The translations under genes were made by a program, and so were the position numbers. A DNA stretch of 64,000 bases, from positions 1,674,001 through 1,738,000 of the forward strand of contig OZ176059.1 in assembly GCA_964247055.1 (NCBI GenBank). Reading direction: 5' to 3'. Positions 1 through 11,229 of this stretch are shown here, in pieces. Below the pieces are notes generated by a model. That model was not told the DNA's origin. It saw only the letters and a program-made list of their open reading frames with translations, and did no database searches. Origin of the DNA: Paragordius varius. Its lineage: Eukaryota > Nematomorpha. Every line of letters begins with the position of its first letter. Within the stretch, counting starts at the first letter, position 1.

Positions 1-754
1 AAGTCACCTTGGGATTCTATTTACTGTTTCCAAATTATGACACATTTATCTAGTATCATTTATTGGTCTTTCTCATTGCTCATACACACCTATTGATTTT
101 TGTGATGGATGTTTCTATTTTTGTAAAGTTTCAGTTCCATCATCATTCAATAACTCTTGCCTTTTGGTGTCTTCGCAGTTGTGTGGCTTGCCAGAGCGCC
201 TATCATTTTTCACATGATATTACTTTTATTAATTCGAAACCATGTTACACATGTGTTAATCGATAGAGCATGTCCAATATGTTTCTTTCCGCAAACTTTG
301 GTTTCAACAACCATTTTCCTGATGACAATATTTCCACAAAATGTTCTTTTTCAGGCACAAAATTCGATTTGAATACTGAAGTTGCTATTTTTGGTGAGTG
401 AACTTAACTTGTGTGTGTTTTTCGATTAATTATAGAGGAACAAATGGGGTATGTTTCAAACTTTGACATTTTCTTTTAATTAAACCGGTAAAAACTTATA
501 AAAACACTTGAGCTTGCCAAATTCATAATTAAAAATGTAGTTTTTCCAATTATTCATTGGCTTTATCCGAAAAATATGGGTCACATTGAGCATGAGGTAA
601 AAAACTGTATTTAAGCAATTTGGTGAAGAATTTTCGTTTTATCAAGTTACAATGGGTAAAACTTTGCATCAGATAATAGTTAAATATACATAATTTAAAG
701 ATTGGTAAGCGTCTAAAATGCAAAAACAATTTGAAATATTAGAAATCTATTATA

Positions 755-1480
755 AAATAATAAAAATGTTATACAATGTGTTTTCCGTTTTTTGTACAAA
801 TAGGCCCTTAATCCATTTATACCAATTTAGAGTTTTATATTTCACGTCACATACAAATCTATCATTTTCTCCTTCTTGAATCAAAATTATATACTTTGAC
901 AGCTCTACATTTCATACATAAATAGATATAAGGATTACCCTTTTGTTCGGATACCATTTTTTGACATATTCTTGGTATATAAGCGGGCTAAACCGTAGGA
1001 ACACGAGGGAACCACATTCATATATGGCTTCTGAGTCTTGAAACTGTAAAGCCTGTCTTAAATCCCCATACAATTTTTTGATTCCGTGAATCATGAGATA
1101 TATTCGAAAATCTCTAAAGCAAAAAGTAATATAAAAACACAAAATATAAAAAGTAAAAGATTTATATTTTTTATCGATAATGAAAAATCTAATTATAATA
1201 TTACAAACCTTTCGTTTGGGTCGCAAGTTAATGCATAGTGATGTAAATTGGTTGCAAAATAAATTATTAAATTGTTATTAAATTATATGTATTGTGTGAC
1301 TAAATAAAATTATATTTTTTGGAAATTATTTTGTATAATTTACCTGCTGTGTAAACTTCTAAATTTGTCGATATCGTTCATAACTTTTTGAAAGTTTATT
1401 GGGAGGGCAATTTTTAGTTCCGCAATTTCGGAGGTTTTTAACGTTGGAAACATGCGACGAAAGTAATTAATCCAATTTAT
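755..1480 (-). CDS. Three exons of an unidentified spliced host gene (partial)
   Basis: Three GT-AG exons join in phase: 1480-1344 (about 45 codons, ends in phase 2), 1113-939 (58 codons), and 902 down to a stop near 755. The first begins with INWINYFRRMFPTL and the second contains IYLMIHGIKKLYGDLRQ and YVKKWYPNKR. The third begins LSKYIILIQEGEND and looks coding for about 25 residues before turning AT-rich, so its true end may be another donor. The introns are 230 nt and about 36 nt. Residue composition (mixed charged and aromatic, no low complexity) and base composition are unlike the surrounding AT-rich DNA, which argues for a real conserved protein. I do not recognise the family. The 5' exons should lie above 1480 but I could not find them; the stretch 1490-2290 gave nothing convincing. 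Confidence 0.5.
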
Positions 1481-1489
1481 CTACAAAAC

Positions 1490-2295
1490 AAATGAAAATA
1501 TTTATGTTATTGCTCTTAAACATATTTTCTAAGATTTAGATCTAACGATATGAAATATTTTGTTAATGCTATAAAAAAATTTATTATCAAAAAAGTTAGA
1601 TGCGTAACAATGAGCTATTCCGATATATTGGCATACCATATTTCTCGATAAAAAGTTTAAGAAAAAATTTATATTTATTACATAAGGGGGGTTTATTTTG
1701 TTTCAAACCTAGCACTAAGAGCGCGGAACTTTATTGGAAACAATTGATCTCATTTACAATTTAGAATAATCTTATTTGCAAATTAAAAATTATTTTAATC
1801 TCAAAATATGATGTTGATTCTTAATGATGACTTTAATTAAGCCTGTCCAATATTTTCCATAATAATTTTATGGGTGTAATAATAGCCTTGGATAATGTAT
1901 AAGGATATAATCTTTTATGCATCGGTAGTATAAATAATTTAATAGCCTAAGCGTTTATTTGAACGCTTTCAAAATTTTAGGCGAAATTCTGCAGACCAAT
2001 GGATTCTTTCTTATTAAAATAATCGAGTCTCTCTTGTAAAACGAAAGGAAACCAAAATTTGGTACAATATATATAATTGTATACAAATAAATATAAAGAC
2101 ATGGTATTACGAATATCAAAATGTTGAATGCGGTAATATACTTTTTAAGTTTTTTTTGTAAGCTATCCAAAAAAATCGCATTTTTTCGCAATCGGGTCGT
2201 ATAAAAAAATAAATATTATCAGCGCTAAAATGTATGTATCATATAGTCATAAACCAATATAATAATAAGGTTTAATGATTAAGTATACAATGCAA
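1490..2295. other. AT-rich sequence without recognised genes
   Basis: No exon, RNA gene or clear repeat was recognised. A 78-codon minus-strand open frame at 1955-2191 is hydrophobic, AT-driven sequence with no family resemblance. It may be intron or upstream sequence of the partial gene at 755-1480. Confidence 0.4.
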
Positions 2296-2425
2296 GTTTT
2301 TTATTGATTATTGCCAGATAGCTAATGAAGCAAAGGTAATATAATTGGCCTATAGCTAATTTTTTGCTTTTAACTGCTGTTGTAATGCTCTTGCAGAGAT
2401 CATCTGGCAATATTTAATAAAAAAC
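2296..2425. repeat. Small inverted-repeat element (hairpin)
   Basis: The ends are 24-bp imperfect inverted repeats (GTTTTTTATTGATTATTGCC at the left, its complement with two mismatches at the right), enclosing about 80 bp that also carry the arm pair AGCTAATGAAGCAAA / TTTGCTTTT. This is the size and form of a MITE; no target duplication could be fixed. Confidence 0.5.
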
Positions 2426-2467
2426 TAACACAGTATATTTATTCATATTGTATTAACACTTCGAATA

Positions 2468-2956
2468 AAATTGGGGTATCTAACCCCAGACAATATTTAA
2501 ATAGATATTTTGATAAAACTAGGTTCCAATTAAAATTTATGCTTCAATCCTGATAAAATTATATAAATAACCTAAAATATCTAAATAAAATTTAGTTTTT
2601 GGAAAAAAAATTCCGTCTCAAATTACTTGGACGCCATTGCTATTTTACAACATTTTTGCAAAATATCGTGTTTATTTGATTCTAAGCTTAAATTAAGTTT
2701 ACTTTTTTTTATTAAAATTACATTTAACATTAATATAGACAGAAAAATGGTATATTTTGCATTATTTTTGTATTTTGCTCACACATGTCATATTGGCCAA
2801 ATCTTTGAAAAAAATTTATAAAATATTTTAGAATATTATTAATTATATTTCGGTTCATTAATGTCATATAAGGAACTTTTGCCAGAGTTTTAATTTATTA
2901 CATATTATTTGAAATATTTATATTTAAAGCCTGGGGTATCTAACTACCCCAATTTA
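2468..2956. repeat. Element bounded by inverted GGGGTATCTAA...CCCC ends
   Basis: The left end reads ATTGGGGTATCTAACCCC followed by AGACAATATTTAAATA. The right end is its reverse complement with small differences (CTGGGGTATCTAACTACC). The interior is AT-rich and non-coding. The same terminal motif recurs near 38835, 38960, 63722 and 63930, so this looks like one full member of a dispersed family of about 0.5 kb. Confidence 0.4.
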
Positions 2957-3368
2957 GATCTAAGAACCCAAATGAATACGTTGTATCCAAGTGTTAAAAG
3001 AGTAATGCGATTGAATTGGTAAAAACAAATTGAAATAGCGATGTTGCGGTGATATGTTTGATATGACTAATTATGTATAAAGAAAACCAAATAGTTTGTT
3101 GAAAAATATTTAAAGCCAATAAACCAAGCATATTTCTGGAGATATGCATTCTGACTAATTATTGTATACTTTTAAATACCTGCCTGTTATTTTAATTTCT
3201 TACAAATCGATGTAGGATAAAACTTTTATTTACCCATACTTTTAACTAACGCGGTCTAATATATGACGGTATTAAATAAATATTAATAAATATCGCCATT
3301 TTTATGGTGGGAGTTTCGCACTAAAGTACGATTAGTTTTAATCAATGTGAAATCAATTCACCAAAGTA

Positions 3369-3558
3369 CAATAAAAATTTAAATTATACAAAAAACGTAA
3401 AATTTAAAGTATGTTGCGTTGTGAATTGGTAGAACAATTATTATTTTACAATTGTAATTACATATAAAAAATTCATTAAAAAAAATTTGATTATTTTTCG
3501 AAAAAAATATTTGTCTTTAAGTTTTTACGTTTTGGCTTTATAATTTAAACTTTTACTG
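3369..3558. mobile_element. MITE family A (Tc1/mariner-like), copy 1
   Basis: Family A has long inverted ends reading CAGTAAAAATTGAAATTATA, then CGGACAAAACGTAAAA and TATAAAGACAAATATTTT, and is flanked by TA. This copy runs from CAATAAAAATTTAAATTATA to TATAATTTAAACTTTTACTG between TA dinucleotides. The CAGT ends and TA target fit non-autonomous Tc1/mariner elements; no matching transposase is in the window. Confidence 0.7.
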
Positions 3559-3794
3559 TATACTTGTATGGGATATTATTGTGCTTATGAAAAAAATCTT
3601 TTTCAGATAATTGTGTTTTTCAATTAAAATTTTTATACAAGCCAATGTGCGAAAATTGCCACATAAATGAAATATTTTTTAGTATTTAAACCGGATCAAT
3701 CATTTGAATATTTGTCACATTGAAGTTGTCATCTATCGATGCGCTATACATTACCCAAACCCTTTTTTATGATCTTCTTTATCGCAAGTTATAA

Positions 3795-4401
3795 TCTATA
3801 TATTTATAAAAATGGAAAATGCTGGCTTTGTGATCTGGTACAGGAAAACCGGTAGACCCATTCAAATCCAATCATCGAAAAAATATAATCATTAATGAAT
3901 GCCCCGACAATAGCTTCGCCCTTTTTTTGAAATAGGCCCCCAGTTCGGGCCCATCAGTGTGAAAAACGGGTTTTTTTGAAAACACAAGTCCACAAAAATC
4001 GTGTCTTTGAGACAATTTTCCGGAGAACGTGTTGGTCCATTCTATTTCAAATATGATTTTTATTTAGTTATTTTCGATTGCGCCAAACATAGTCGAGTCA
4101 CTTTTTTGATTTAGGCCCTCTTTTTACCCGCTCCCCCTGTAAAATGCTACCTTTTTCAAAAAACAAAGTCCACAAAAATATTTTTTTAAATCTCTTTTTC
4201 GACCAAGATATGAGACCGTAAAAATTCATATGAATGCACCGTTTTAAGATTCCTATGAGATCATAGCTATTAAATAATTTTTCGAAATAATCCACATATG
4301 TAGATCATTTTATTGTCCCTTTTTTCAAATAACCCCCCCCCCCCAAAAAAAAAGTCCGAAGGACTTCCTCGGGCTGCGTAGCAGCACGAGATTTCTGCTA
4401 G
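3795..4401 (+). mobile_element. Short non-autonomous Helitron, complete ends
   Basis: The element starts with TC (TCTATATATTTATAAAAATG) directly after an A and ends with CTAG directly before a T, the A|TC...CTRR|T signature of Helitrons. Just before the 3' end lie two hairpins: AAGTCC-GAA-GGACTT, then CTCGGGCTGC-GTA-GCAGCACGAG, whose stem pairs nine bases with one mismatch and sits 11 nt from CTAG. Length is 607 bp with no coding capacity; it also holds a run of 13 or more C near 4331. Its first 150-170 bp match the 5' end of the decayed Helitron at 10258-12277, so both belong to one family. Confidence 0.9.
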
Positions 4402-4434
<33 letters not shown>

Positions 4435-4699
4435 CTTACCCAAGATTTTTTCATTTGTCCAATTTTAATTGTTTCTGTGTGTTCGGCGAAATTCTACATA
4501 ATTTATTAAATACAAAGAGTTGCTAATTAATTTTGTTTATCAAATAATGAAAATTCAAAACCAAAATAAATACAGTTTATCTGTAAAAGTAAGCGTGTTT
4601 TCATATACACATTCTTTTTTACTAAATATTTTTAAATTCTTTTATTAACAACGGAATTCCTTATTGAGATCCGAAACTAGTCTAATTGTTTTCAAAAAT

Positions 4700-4739
<40 letters not shown>

Positions 4740-4809
4740 CTTATATTTTTGAAAAAATTGGATCTATAACATATCAAGTTATTTTGTCACATTATACTTT
4801 TAAACAAAT
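4402..4809. repeat. AT-rich spacer with two (TA)n microsatellites
   Basis: TA dinucleotide runs lie at about 4402-4433 and 4707-4737. The rest is AT-rich sequence downstream of the minus-strand gene that ends at 4810; no other feature seen. Confidence 0.7.
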
Positions 4810-6120
4810 TTAAGATAGATTGCATACCAGATATTTCAGTTCAAAATCTCTCAATCTATCTAGTAGTAAACAATCGTTTTCTGATATCCCTAATACATGG
4901 TAGGCAATAAAACTGTTAGTGGCTGTAGGCATTGGATGACGTTGATTAAACAATTTGAATGGTTTGATTATTTGTAAAGATTCAACATTTATTCCATTTG
5001 ACGGGAGGGATGTAGCAGGAGTTGTCGTTGATACCCGGAACAAGGCATCACGGCTCACATCAAAGTGTAACCAATATATAAGTTGTAAATCGTGTTGGAC
5101 CCATATGCTATCAAGATTAAAGGAGAGTCCATACGAATATCTATCCTCAATTACTTTTGTATGTGGACACTGCTTAGTAGAGGTTTGTGGTTCTTGTTGG
5201 GGACGATTAGGGTACCTAAATGGTGTAGCTTGCCGTGGTACACGTGCCAAATTTGATGATGATGTTGATGATAATTCCTTTGGTGTATCAATTAAACTTT
5301 TTCCTGATCCAGTAGATCGGTATCTTCGATCATACGACGGATTATACGGATTATATCCGTAATAACCCCCATATGATGGCGTTTGTTGAACCACAGGAGG
5401 TCTATAGTTTTGGAATAATTCACGTAAAGCATTTAGAGCTTGGATATGTGGATCTGGTTGTTGAGTATTGACGCCAGTTTGTTTATTTGGTTTTTCATCT
5501 CTCTCCGTTTTAATGTAATCATGACCAAAAAAATGTTTTAAATAATCGATTAAATCGATATCTAGGGCAGACGGAGACAATAGGTTTTCGTAGTTTTCTT
5601 TACCTAAAGCTACACATTGATTCTGAAATGTCCTTGCTAAATCCAAAAGGCTATTATACATATTATCATTGAACGGTTTTCTACTTGTAGGGTGAGTCAT
5701 AGGTTCTATATATCAAAATATGATTCAATCTACAATTTTACTAATGTATATTTAATATATATATTTATATATATACCATTTACAGTTCAAATTCACCCTT
5801 GAACAATTCAAATTCACCCTTGAACAATTCAAATTCACCTTTGAACAATTCAAATTCACCCTAAAAATAAATTACGTGTTTTTGAACTAATCTAACTCAT
5901 TATTAATATGAAATATATGTTTATGGTATAGTTTATTATTTTTTCAGTATTATTTTAATTTAAAACAAAATTTTTATTTTTTAAAAATATATAAAATATA
6001 GGTGTTTTTTAATCTTAAAAAACATATATTTTATTTGAGGGTGAATTTGAATTGTTCAAGGGTGAATTTGAATTGTTTAAGGGTGAATTTGAATTGTTTA
6101 AGGGTGAAATTGAATTGTAA

Positions 6121-6175
<55 letters not shown>

Positions 6176-6594
6176 TATTTAAAATTTATTACGTTTGAGT
6201 TTATTGTAGTAAATAATTTACAAAAGTTAGGCAAAACAACCTTTCATTTCCATAATCAAGTTAAACATTCGTTCCATAACCAGCGTCAATGCTTCTTCAA
6301 ATGCATTGAGAGTTCCATGTTTTGATAGAAATATGTGTTCCTCCAAAAAAATATCCATCCAGCCTTTGTAATTAGCGCAAGCATGAATGTAAAAATCGTA
6401 ACATATATTATCAGATCCATCAGTAATGATATCCGTTCGCCGTGTCACATTAACTAGTTGAGCCAGGATGTGGGGGTCAGGACTATCTTGTTTGGGCTCA
6501 TTTTCTTCATCTATAGGTTTACCATTGGATGGAGTATGTGCACTGCCATGATTAAGTTGTAATCTAAGTGGATGTATAACTGGTACCAATCCAC
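4810..6594 (-). CDS. Unidentified spliced host gene, last two exons
   Basis: Exon 6594-6241 (118 codons; acceptor TTTAG, donor AAAG|GTTGTT) joins exon 5705-4810 (297 residues plus stop; acceptor TATAG) in phase 1, giving a 415-residue C-terminal part. The first part holds NVTRRTDIITDGSD and a helical stretch rich in Phe and Met (FEEALTLVMERMFNLIMEM). Then come a Tyr/Pro/Gly-rich linker (GGYYGYNPYNPSYD), a basic Ser-rich segment, and a folded-looking C-terminal block with SIWVQHDLQLIYWLHFDVS and LLLDRLRDFELKYLV. I do not recognise the family. The 535-nt intron contains an entire family B MITE (5773-6125) and a (TA)n run; its donor is non-consensus, so the join is likely but not certain. The upstream exons were not found. 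The second exon could also be a single-exon gene starting at the Met at 5700. Confidence 0.55.
5773..6125. mobile_element. MITE family B with tandem 21-bp units in its inverted ends, copy 1
   Basis: The outer end is ATACCATTTACAGTTCAAAT. Each arm then carries three to four tandem copies of a 21-bp unit (TTGAACAATTCAAATTCACC plus C), in opposite orientation at the two ends. The core (about 170 bp) is shared by all copies, for example TTATTTTTTCAGTATTATTT. This copy lies in the intron of the gene at 4810-6594, and its right end abuts a 49-bp (TA)n run. Confidence 0.8.
6124..6172. repeat. (TA)n microsatellite
   Basis: An almost pure TA run of about 49 bp directly beside the right end of a family B MITE, suggesting the MITE inserted into the TA tract or the tract grew from its target site. 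Confidence 0.9.
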
Positions 6595-6997
6595 CTAAAC
6601 GCAAAAGATTTACTGATAAAATCGGAAACGAATATCAAAGTTATTTATCTGTTTTTAAATATATTATCGCATTAAATTGTTATAAATTTAAAAATTAAAT
6701 TAAATTTGATGACCTGAACCACATTATGAAGTTAAATTAAACTTATTTTTTATTGGATAAAAAAAACGCCATTAGAAGCATAAACAATGTTTTTATGCTT
6801 TTAATATGCGAAAAAACTGTTCAAAAAATTATTTAGATTTCACCGATATTATAAATTGTCCCTCCATTTCGAAAAAAAAATACAAATGCTTCCCTCGATG
6901 ATGGAACTACTTATGTAATAAAATATAAATTACAAAAATTTAAATTGATATTATAGAGACCTCCAATACTGAATATATACCATTTTTTGGTGGGAAG

Positions 6998-7166
6998 CAA
7001 CATTTTAACCAAACGTAACATTTTTTCAGATGAACGTAAAATTTTTCAAGCAAAGACTAATGAAAAAATTTTGGTTTTGTTGTTATGTTTGGTTGAAAAA
7101 ATTTTGCTTTTGCTAAAAAATGTTCTCTTTGCTTGAAAAATTTTGCGTTTGGTTAAAAAAATGTTG
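6998..7166. repeat. Imperfect palindrome (MITE-like)
   Basis: The left arm CAACATTTTAACCAAACG plus AAATTTTTCAAGCAAAGA is mirrored by the right arm (CAAAATTTTTCAAGCAAAGA when read from the other strand, ending in CAACATTTTTTTAACC). About 170 bp; internal near-repeats of the same motif make several alternative foldbacks possible. Confidence 0.5.
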
Positions 7167-7622
7167 GGTAATATAATAAAATAAAAATTATTTTAACTTA
7201 AATATATGATATTATAGAATACTCCTGTCGATTTTATTTTAAACTTTTAAAACTATGTTTAGGCACCACAATAATATCATTGTGGGGCAAACACAGTAAC
7301 CAAAACTATTACAGGTCATTTCAGTTTTCAAATGACTAAAACGGTTTGTAATTAATATATCTGTTACCATATAAGTTTATTATACATTAAGGTGTATTTA
7401 ATGATTACTAGTTGGGCAACAACTAAATGTTGAATAAACAAATTTTGCATTTCATACATTACTTTGTTTATTTTATTCAATATTTTGTTGTTTCTTTCCA
7501 CGCCCTACTGTGTAGCATATTGCCAACTGTCGTGTAAAATAAGCAAACATTAAAATGCATACTGTGATTGAACGTTTTTTCCAATTTTCAAATGTAACTG
7601 ATACAAAACGAAAAACCTTATA

Positions 7623-7846
7623 CAGTCATGTATCCTTTATTTTATCAAAAATTTATTTTTTTTCCGTTAAATGGGTATAAATATTTGGTAAAGAAGAATG
7701 GAAAAACAAGAGCTCTATGGTATTAACAATATCATATTCATCAAAAAAGGATATAGTTTACCATAGAACTCTTGTTTTTCCATTCTTCTTTACCAAATAT
7801 TTATACCCATTTAACGAAACTTGATAAAATAAAGGATACATGACTG
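7623..7846. mobile_element. MITE family C, long hairpin, copy 1
   Basis: Almost the whole 224-bp element is an inverted repeat: CAGTCATGTATCCTTTATTT ... AAATAAAGGATACATGACTG, arms of about 100 bp, flanked by TA on both sides. Arms also share AAGAGCTCTATGGTA and TATAAATATTTGGTAAAG. CAGT ends plus TA duplication point to a Tc1/mariner-mobilised MITE. Confidence 0.85.
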
Positions 7847-7889
7847 TACAAGGATACAGACATGTAAAATAAAGCTAAGAACAATAAAA

Positions 7890-8125
7890 ATGGGTACACG
7901 GACAAAACGTAAAAACTAACAGACAAATAATTTATGAAAGGATAATCTTTTAAATCAATTTTTCCCATATAAATTATTTATTTAAAATTTTAATTAACAT
8001 AATTTAATGTAATAATTTGCATTTCCATGCTTTATCCCAGAAAGATGAATTAAAATTGAATAAGGTTTTAAAGATGTATGGCAGTCCTATAAAAAATATT
8101 ATTTTGTCTGTATAATTTCATAATC
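7890..8125. mobile_element. MITE family A, degenerate copy 2
   Basis: The left arm keeps CACGGACAAAACGTAAAAAC and AGACAAATAATTT; the right arm keeps TATTATTTTGTCTGTATAAT. The termini are worn and no clean TA flanks can be called, so it is older than the other copies. Confidence 0.45.
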
Positions 8126-8972
8126 TAAAAAACTCAAATTGTGAAAAATAGCCACGGTACTGTAATATAAGTAGTAACATGATGTTTAATTTAGTTTCTA
8201 ATATAATTAAAAGTTATTTGTATAGTAAAAATATTAGATGTAAACGTTTTCTATAAAATTTAAAAAATAATTTATTTATGTATTCAATCTAATATCGTTG
8301 ATCGAACTAACTTGATTGAATCTCCTTATGTTAATTAAATTAAATGGTTAATTTCGACATTCGATTCTGCATCTATAGAGGTTTAAATAAAAACTAACCC
8401 ATTAAATTATAAAATAATTTTAATCAACCAATATGTGCATCCTGTATTTTAATGTAAAAAAATCACAAATTAATACATACTACCGAACATGTAAATATAA
8501 ATTTCCTTTCGGACATTTTAAAGATCAAGATGGCTAAAAATAGCTTTAGTTAATGATAATAAATATAGTCACGTTAAATTCAACATATTATTTTTCAGGA
8601 AAAATATATAAAATATTTGTAACTTTTTACTGTAAAAATTTACGATAAATGCTAACCGTAGAGTGCCAGAAGGATTAAAAGACCAGCCGTTGACATATTC
8701 ATTATTACCATATCTTTCAGGAAAATAATAAATTTTAATTTTAGTTTCACACAAAAAGAAATTGAAAAATGTTTAAATAATTTTTATAAAAAGCTCAAAT
8801 ATTTATATGTAGGTGAAAATGAAAATTTGTTTTTATATTATTTATCTTATCATAGCAAAACATTTTAAGGTAACCAATCAAACAGTATAATAACCATTAT
8901 TTTATAGTCTTTATTTCTTCTGATCAATAAAGTGGTGGTTTTTTTATTGAAAAGTACACTAACCTTTAACCT

Positions 8973-9116
8973 AAACATAGATTTGGATAACAGATCGGTA
9001 AATCACCATTTGATTTAGTATGTTTATATGATAGTTTTATTTCTAAACATATATTTGGATAACAGATCGGTAAATCACCATTTGATTTAGTGTGTTTATA
9101 TGATAGTTTTATTGGT
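8973..9116. repeat. 72-bp tandem duplication
   Basis: Two direct copies, 8973-9044 and 9045-9116, differ at only a few positions (share GGATAACAGATCGGTAAATC and ACCATTTGATTTAGT). A recent local duplication with no obvious function. Confidence 0.9.
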
Positions 9117-9569
9117 TATAATCAATAAAAAATGTTATTTATTGTTTTTCAGAGTTCGATATTGTAATTTTAACAACATAAATTGAGAGCCTATTATGTA
9201 CTATGTTAAACCTCTCTTTCCTTTTTTTATTGTGTTTTACATCACTAAGACAATAAAATTATTGGGTATTATTTTTTTATTAATTGTTGAATACACCATT
9301 AAAATATAAATTATAGAGAGAAATATTATTATTATTATTATATTATTATTATTATGAGAATATTAAACCTTACAAAATATATATAGGTAATTAAACATGA
9401 GCAGAAAAAAATAAATCTAAAAATTAACCATTTTGATGTACAAATGCATACTGTAAAAATATATATTCGTTTGGCCTAAAAATAATAAAATAGTTAAGGG
9501 TTTCTGGAACAAACGTTATGGTATAAAAAATAGGTTGCTTTAATTATATATATATATATATTAAAATAT

Positions 9570-9590
9570 GGGGGGGGGGGAGGGGGGGGG
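9570..9590 (+). repeat. Poly-G run
   Basis: Eleven G, one A, then nine G, beside a (TA)n run. Striking in a genome this AT-rich and capable of forming a G-quadruplex; could also be a site of sequencing error. Confidence 0.85.
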
Positions 9591-10422
9591 AAACTGTTTA
9601 ATTGCTAGCTTTTGTTGTTTTTTACCATATACACTACTGTATTATAGTGTGTTTTTGACAACTTTACAATAATACCAAATGCAATATAAATAACTGAATG
9701 TGTGCCAGGTTAAGAGACTTCGATTTATTTAAAATTTGATATTGTTAATTAATACTAAAGAGTGCGGTTTGAAAAATGATGCGTGTTGTTTGGTATAGTC
9801 CCATTTCCGATTGCTAATAAGTGTTGTTGTGAAAAAAAATGTCTGCCAAGGTATTATTTTGCAAATGTCCCCCAGGCATATTTTTATATAAAGTTAACGT
9901 TCTAACATGATGCCATAGAATTTTTTAAGGCACGAATAGAATCTTTAAGTAGCTATACTCTAATCTACGGTTAAACCTAATGTTAATTTTCAGTTTATTT
10001 TTAAAATTTTAGTTTAATTTTCATGAATGTCAATAAAATTTAATTTAGATTCGTATAACCGAAAGCATAAAAGTTGGATATATATACGAATTCGATATGT
10101 GAAAACCCCAAGTCAAATAGTTGTGTCGTACTGATGAATGCTAACAAGCACGAAAGTGGTCTGCGATTACTATTGACGAAAGGCTTTCACATAGCGTTTA
10201 TAATTTCTGTTAATAAAAAAAACTTTCAATTGATTTCATATTTAATTTTCGTTTTTTATTATCTTACGGATTTAACAACTGTTAATACAGACAATGTTTG
10301 TCTAAAATCTTCGGAGAGTAATACCAAAACATATTTAAAAATCTCCCTCCTGTCGTGTTGTAACAATTGATTATGGGCCTCGAGTGATTTTTTACACAAT
10401 TGTACATTCATCCCATACAATT

Positions 10423-10776
10423 ATACCATTTACAGTTCAAATTCACTCTTGAACAATTCAAATTCACCCTCGAACAACGCAAATTCACCCTCGAACAATG
10501 CAAATTCACCCATATACAATTCAAATTCGCCCTAAAAATAAATTATGTGTTTTCGAACTGATAAAACTCATTATTAATATAAAATATATCTTTATCGTAT
10601 ATTCTATTATTTTTTTCAGTACTATTTTAATTTAAAACAAAATTTTATTTTTTAAAAACATAAAAAAATATAGGTAATTTTTAATCTTAAAAATATATAA
10701 TTTATTTGAGGGTGAATTTGAATTGTTCAAGGGTGAATTTGAATTGTTTAAGGTTGAATTTGAATTGTAAATGGTA
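10423..10776. mobile_element. MITE family B, copy 2 (inside the Helitron helicase)
   Basis: Full structure: ATACCATTTACAGTTCAAAT end, variant 21-bp units (some reading GAACAACGCAAATTCACC), the shared core, and inverted units ending AATTTGAATTGTAAATGG. It sits exactly between the helicase segments VLQQC and IVWDECT, so it inserted after the Helitron. Confidence 0.85.
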
Positions 10777-11229
10777 TATATTACATTGTTGCAAAACCTT
10801 CCCTATGTCAGATGATTTTGACACATTACACATAATATCTTCATGACGCATATTTAATGGCAATTTAAGAGCAGAATGAGCCGTCCTTCCTCCGGATAAT
10901 AAGGTAGAAACTATCTCAGAAAAAGCTATAGCCAAAGCTATTTTTTTACTTCTGACAGTTGCCAATATAAACTTCAAAGGAAATGTTTTACCGGTGTCCG
11001 CCCTGGTGCATCCAAAAAATATATCCCACCAACATCATTAGAAATATCTCGCATAATTTTATCGTATATTATCTTCTGTTATTGTGTTAGTTTGGATAAA
11101 TTACAATTTTGATAGGATATAAACTCAAATTCATTAAAACTTTGTTCACGACGAATCTCTATATTATATGGAAATTCAGCATTCGATTTGGAGATGGAAT
11201 TATCAGTAGGCTAAGAGGCCGGTTTGATA

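Larger units (their letters stand above)
8126..10257. other. AT-rich intergenic sequence, simple repeats only
   Basis: Contains the 72-bp tandem duplication (8973-9116), an (ATT)n run near 9325-9355, a (TA)n run near 9545-9561 and a 20-base G-rich run (9570-9590). A 60-codon minus-strand open stretch at 8600-8754 has a protein-like segment (YGNNEYVNGWSFNPSGTLR) but no exon borders that join it in phase to the gene at 4810-6594. No gene is called. Confidence 0.5.

Noticed and set aside
63-372. Cysteine-rich peptides (CVACQS, CPICFFP) at the left edge
   Set aside because: They fall in different frames with stops between them and no consistent exon borders; could be a decayed zinc-finger sequence but cannot be supported.
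1190-1246. Extra exon in the left-edge gene (peptide ALTCDPNER)
   Set aside because: No acceptor lies before it in an open frame, and the exons on either side join in phase without it.
5773-6125. CRISPR-like regularly spaced repeats
   Set aside because: The 21-bp units are directly abutting with no unique spacers and are inverted at the other end of a MITE in an animal genome.
6031-6234. Small protein with FTLKQFK repeats (also 10702-10780)
   Set aside because: The peptide repeat is only the translation of the 21-bp units of the family B MITE arm and the adjoining TA tract.
8569-8754. Possible exon with YGNNEYVNGWSFNPSG
   Set aside because: Candidate borders do not match the phase of the gene at 4810-6594, and no partner exon was found.
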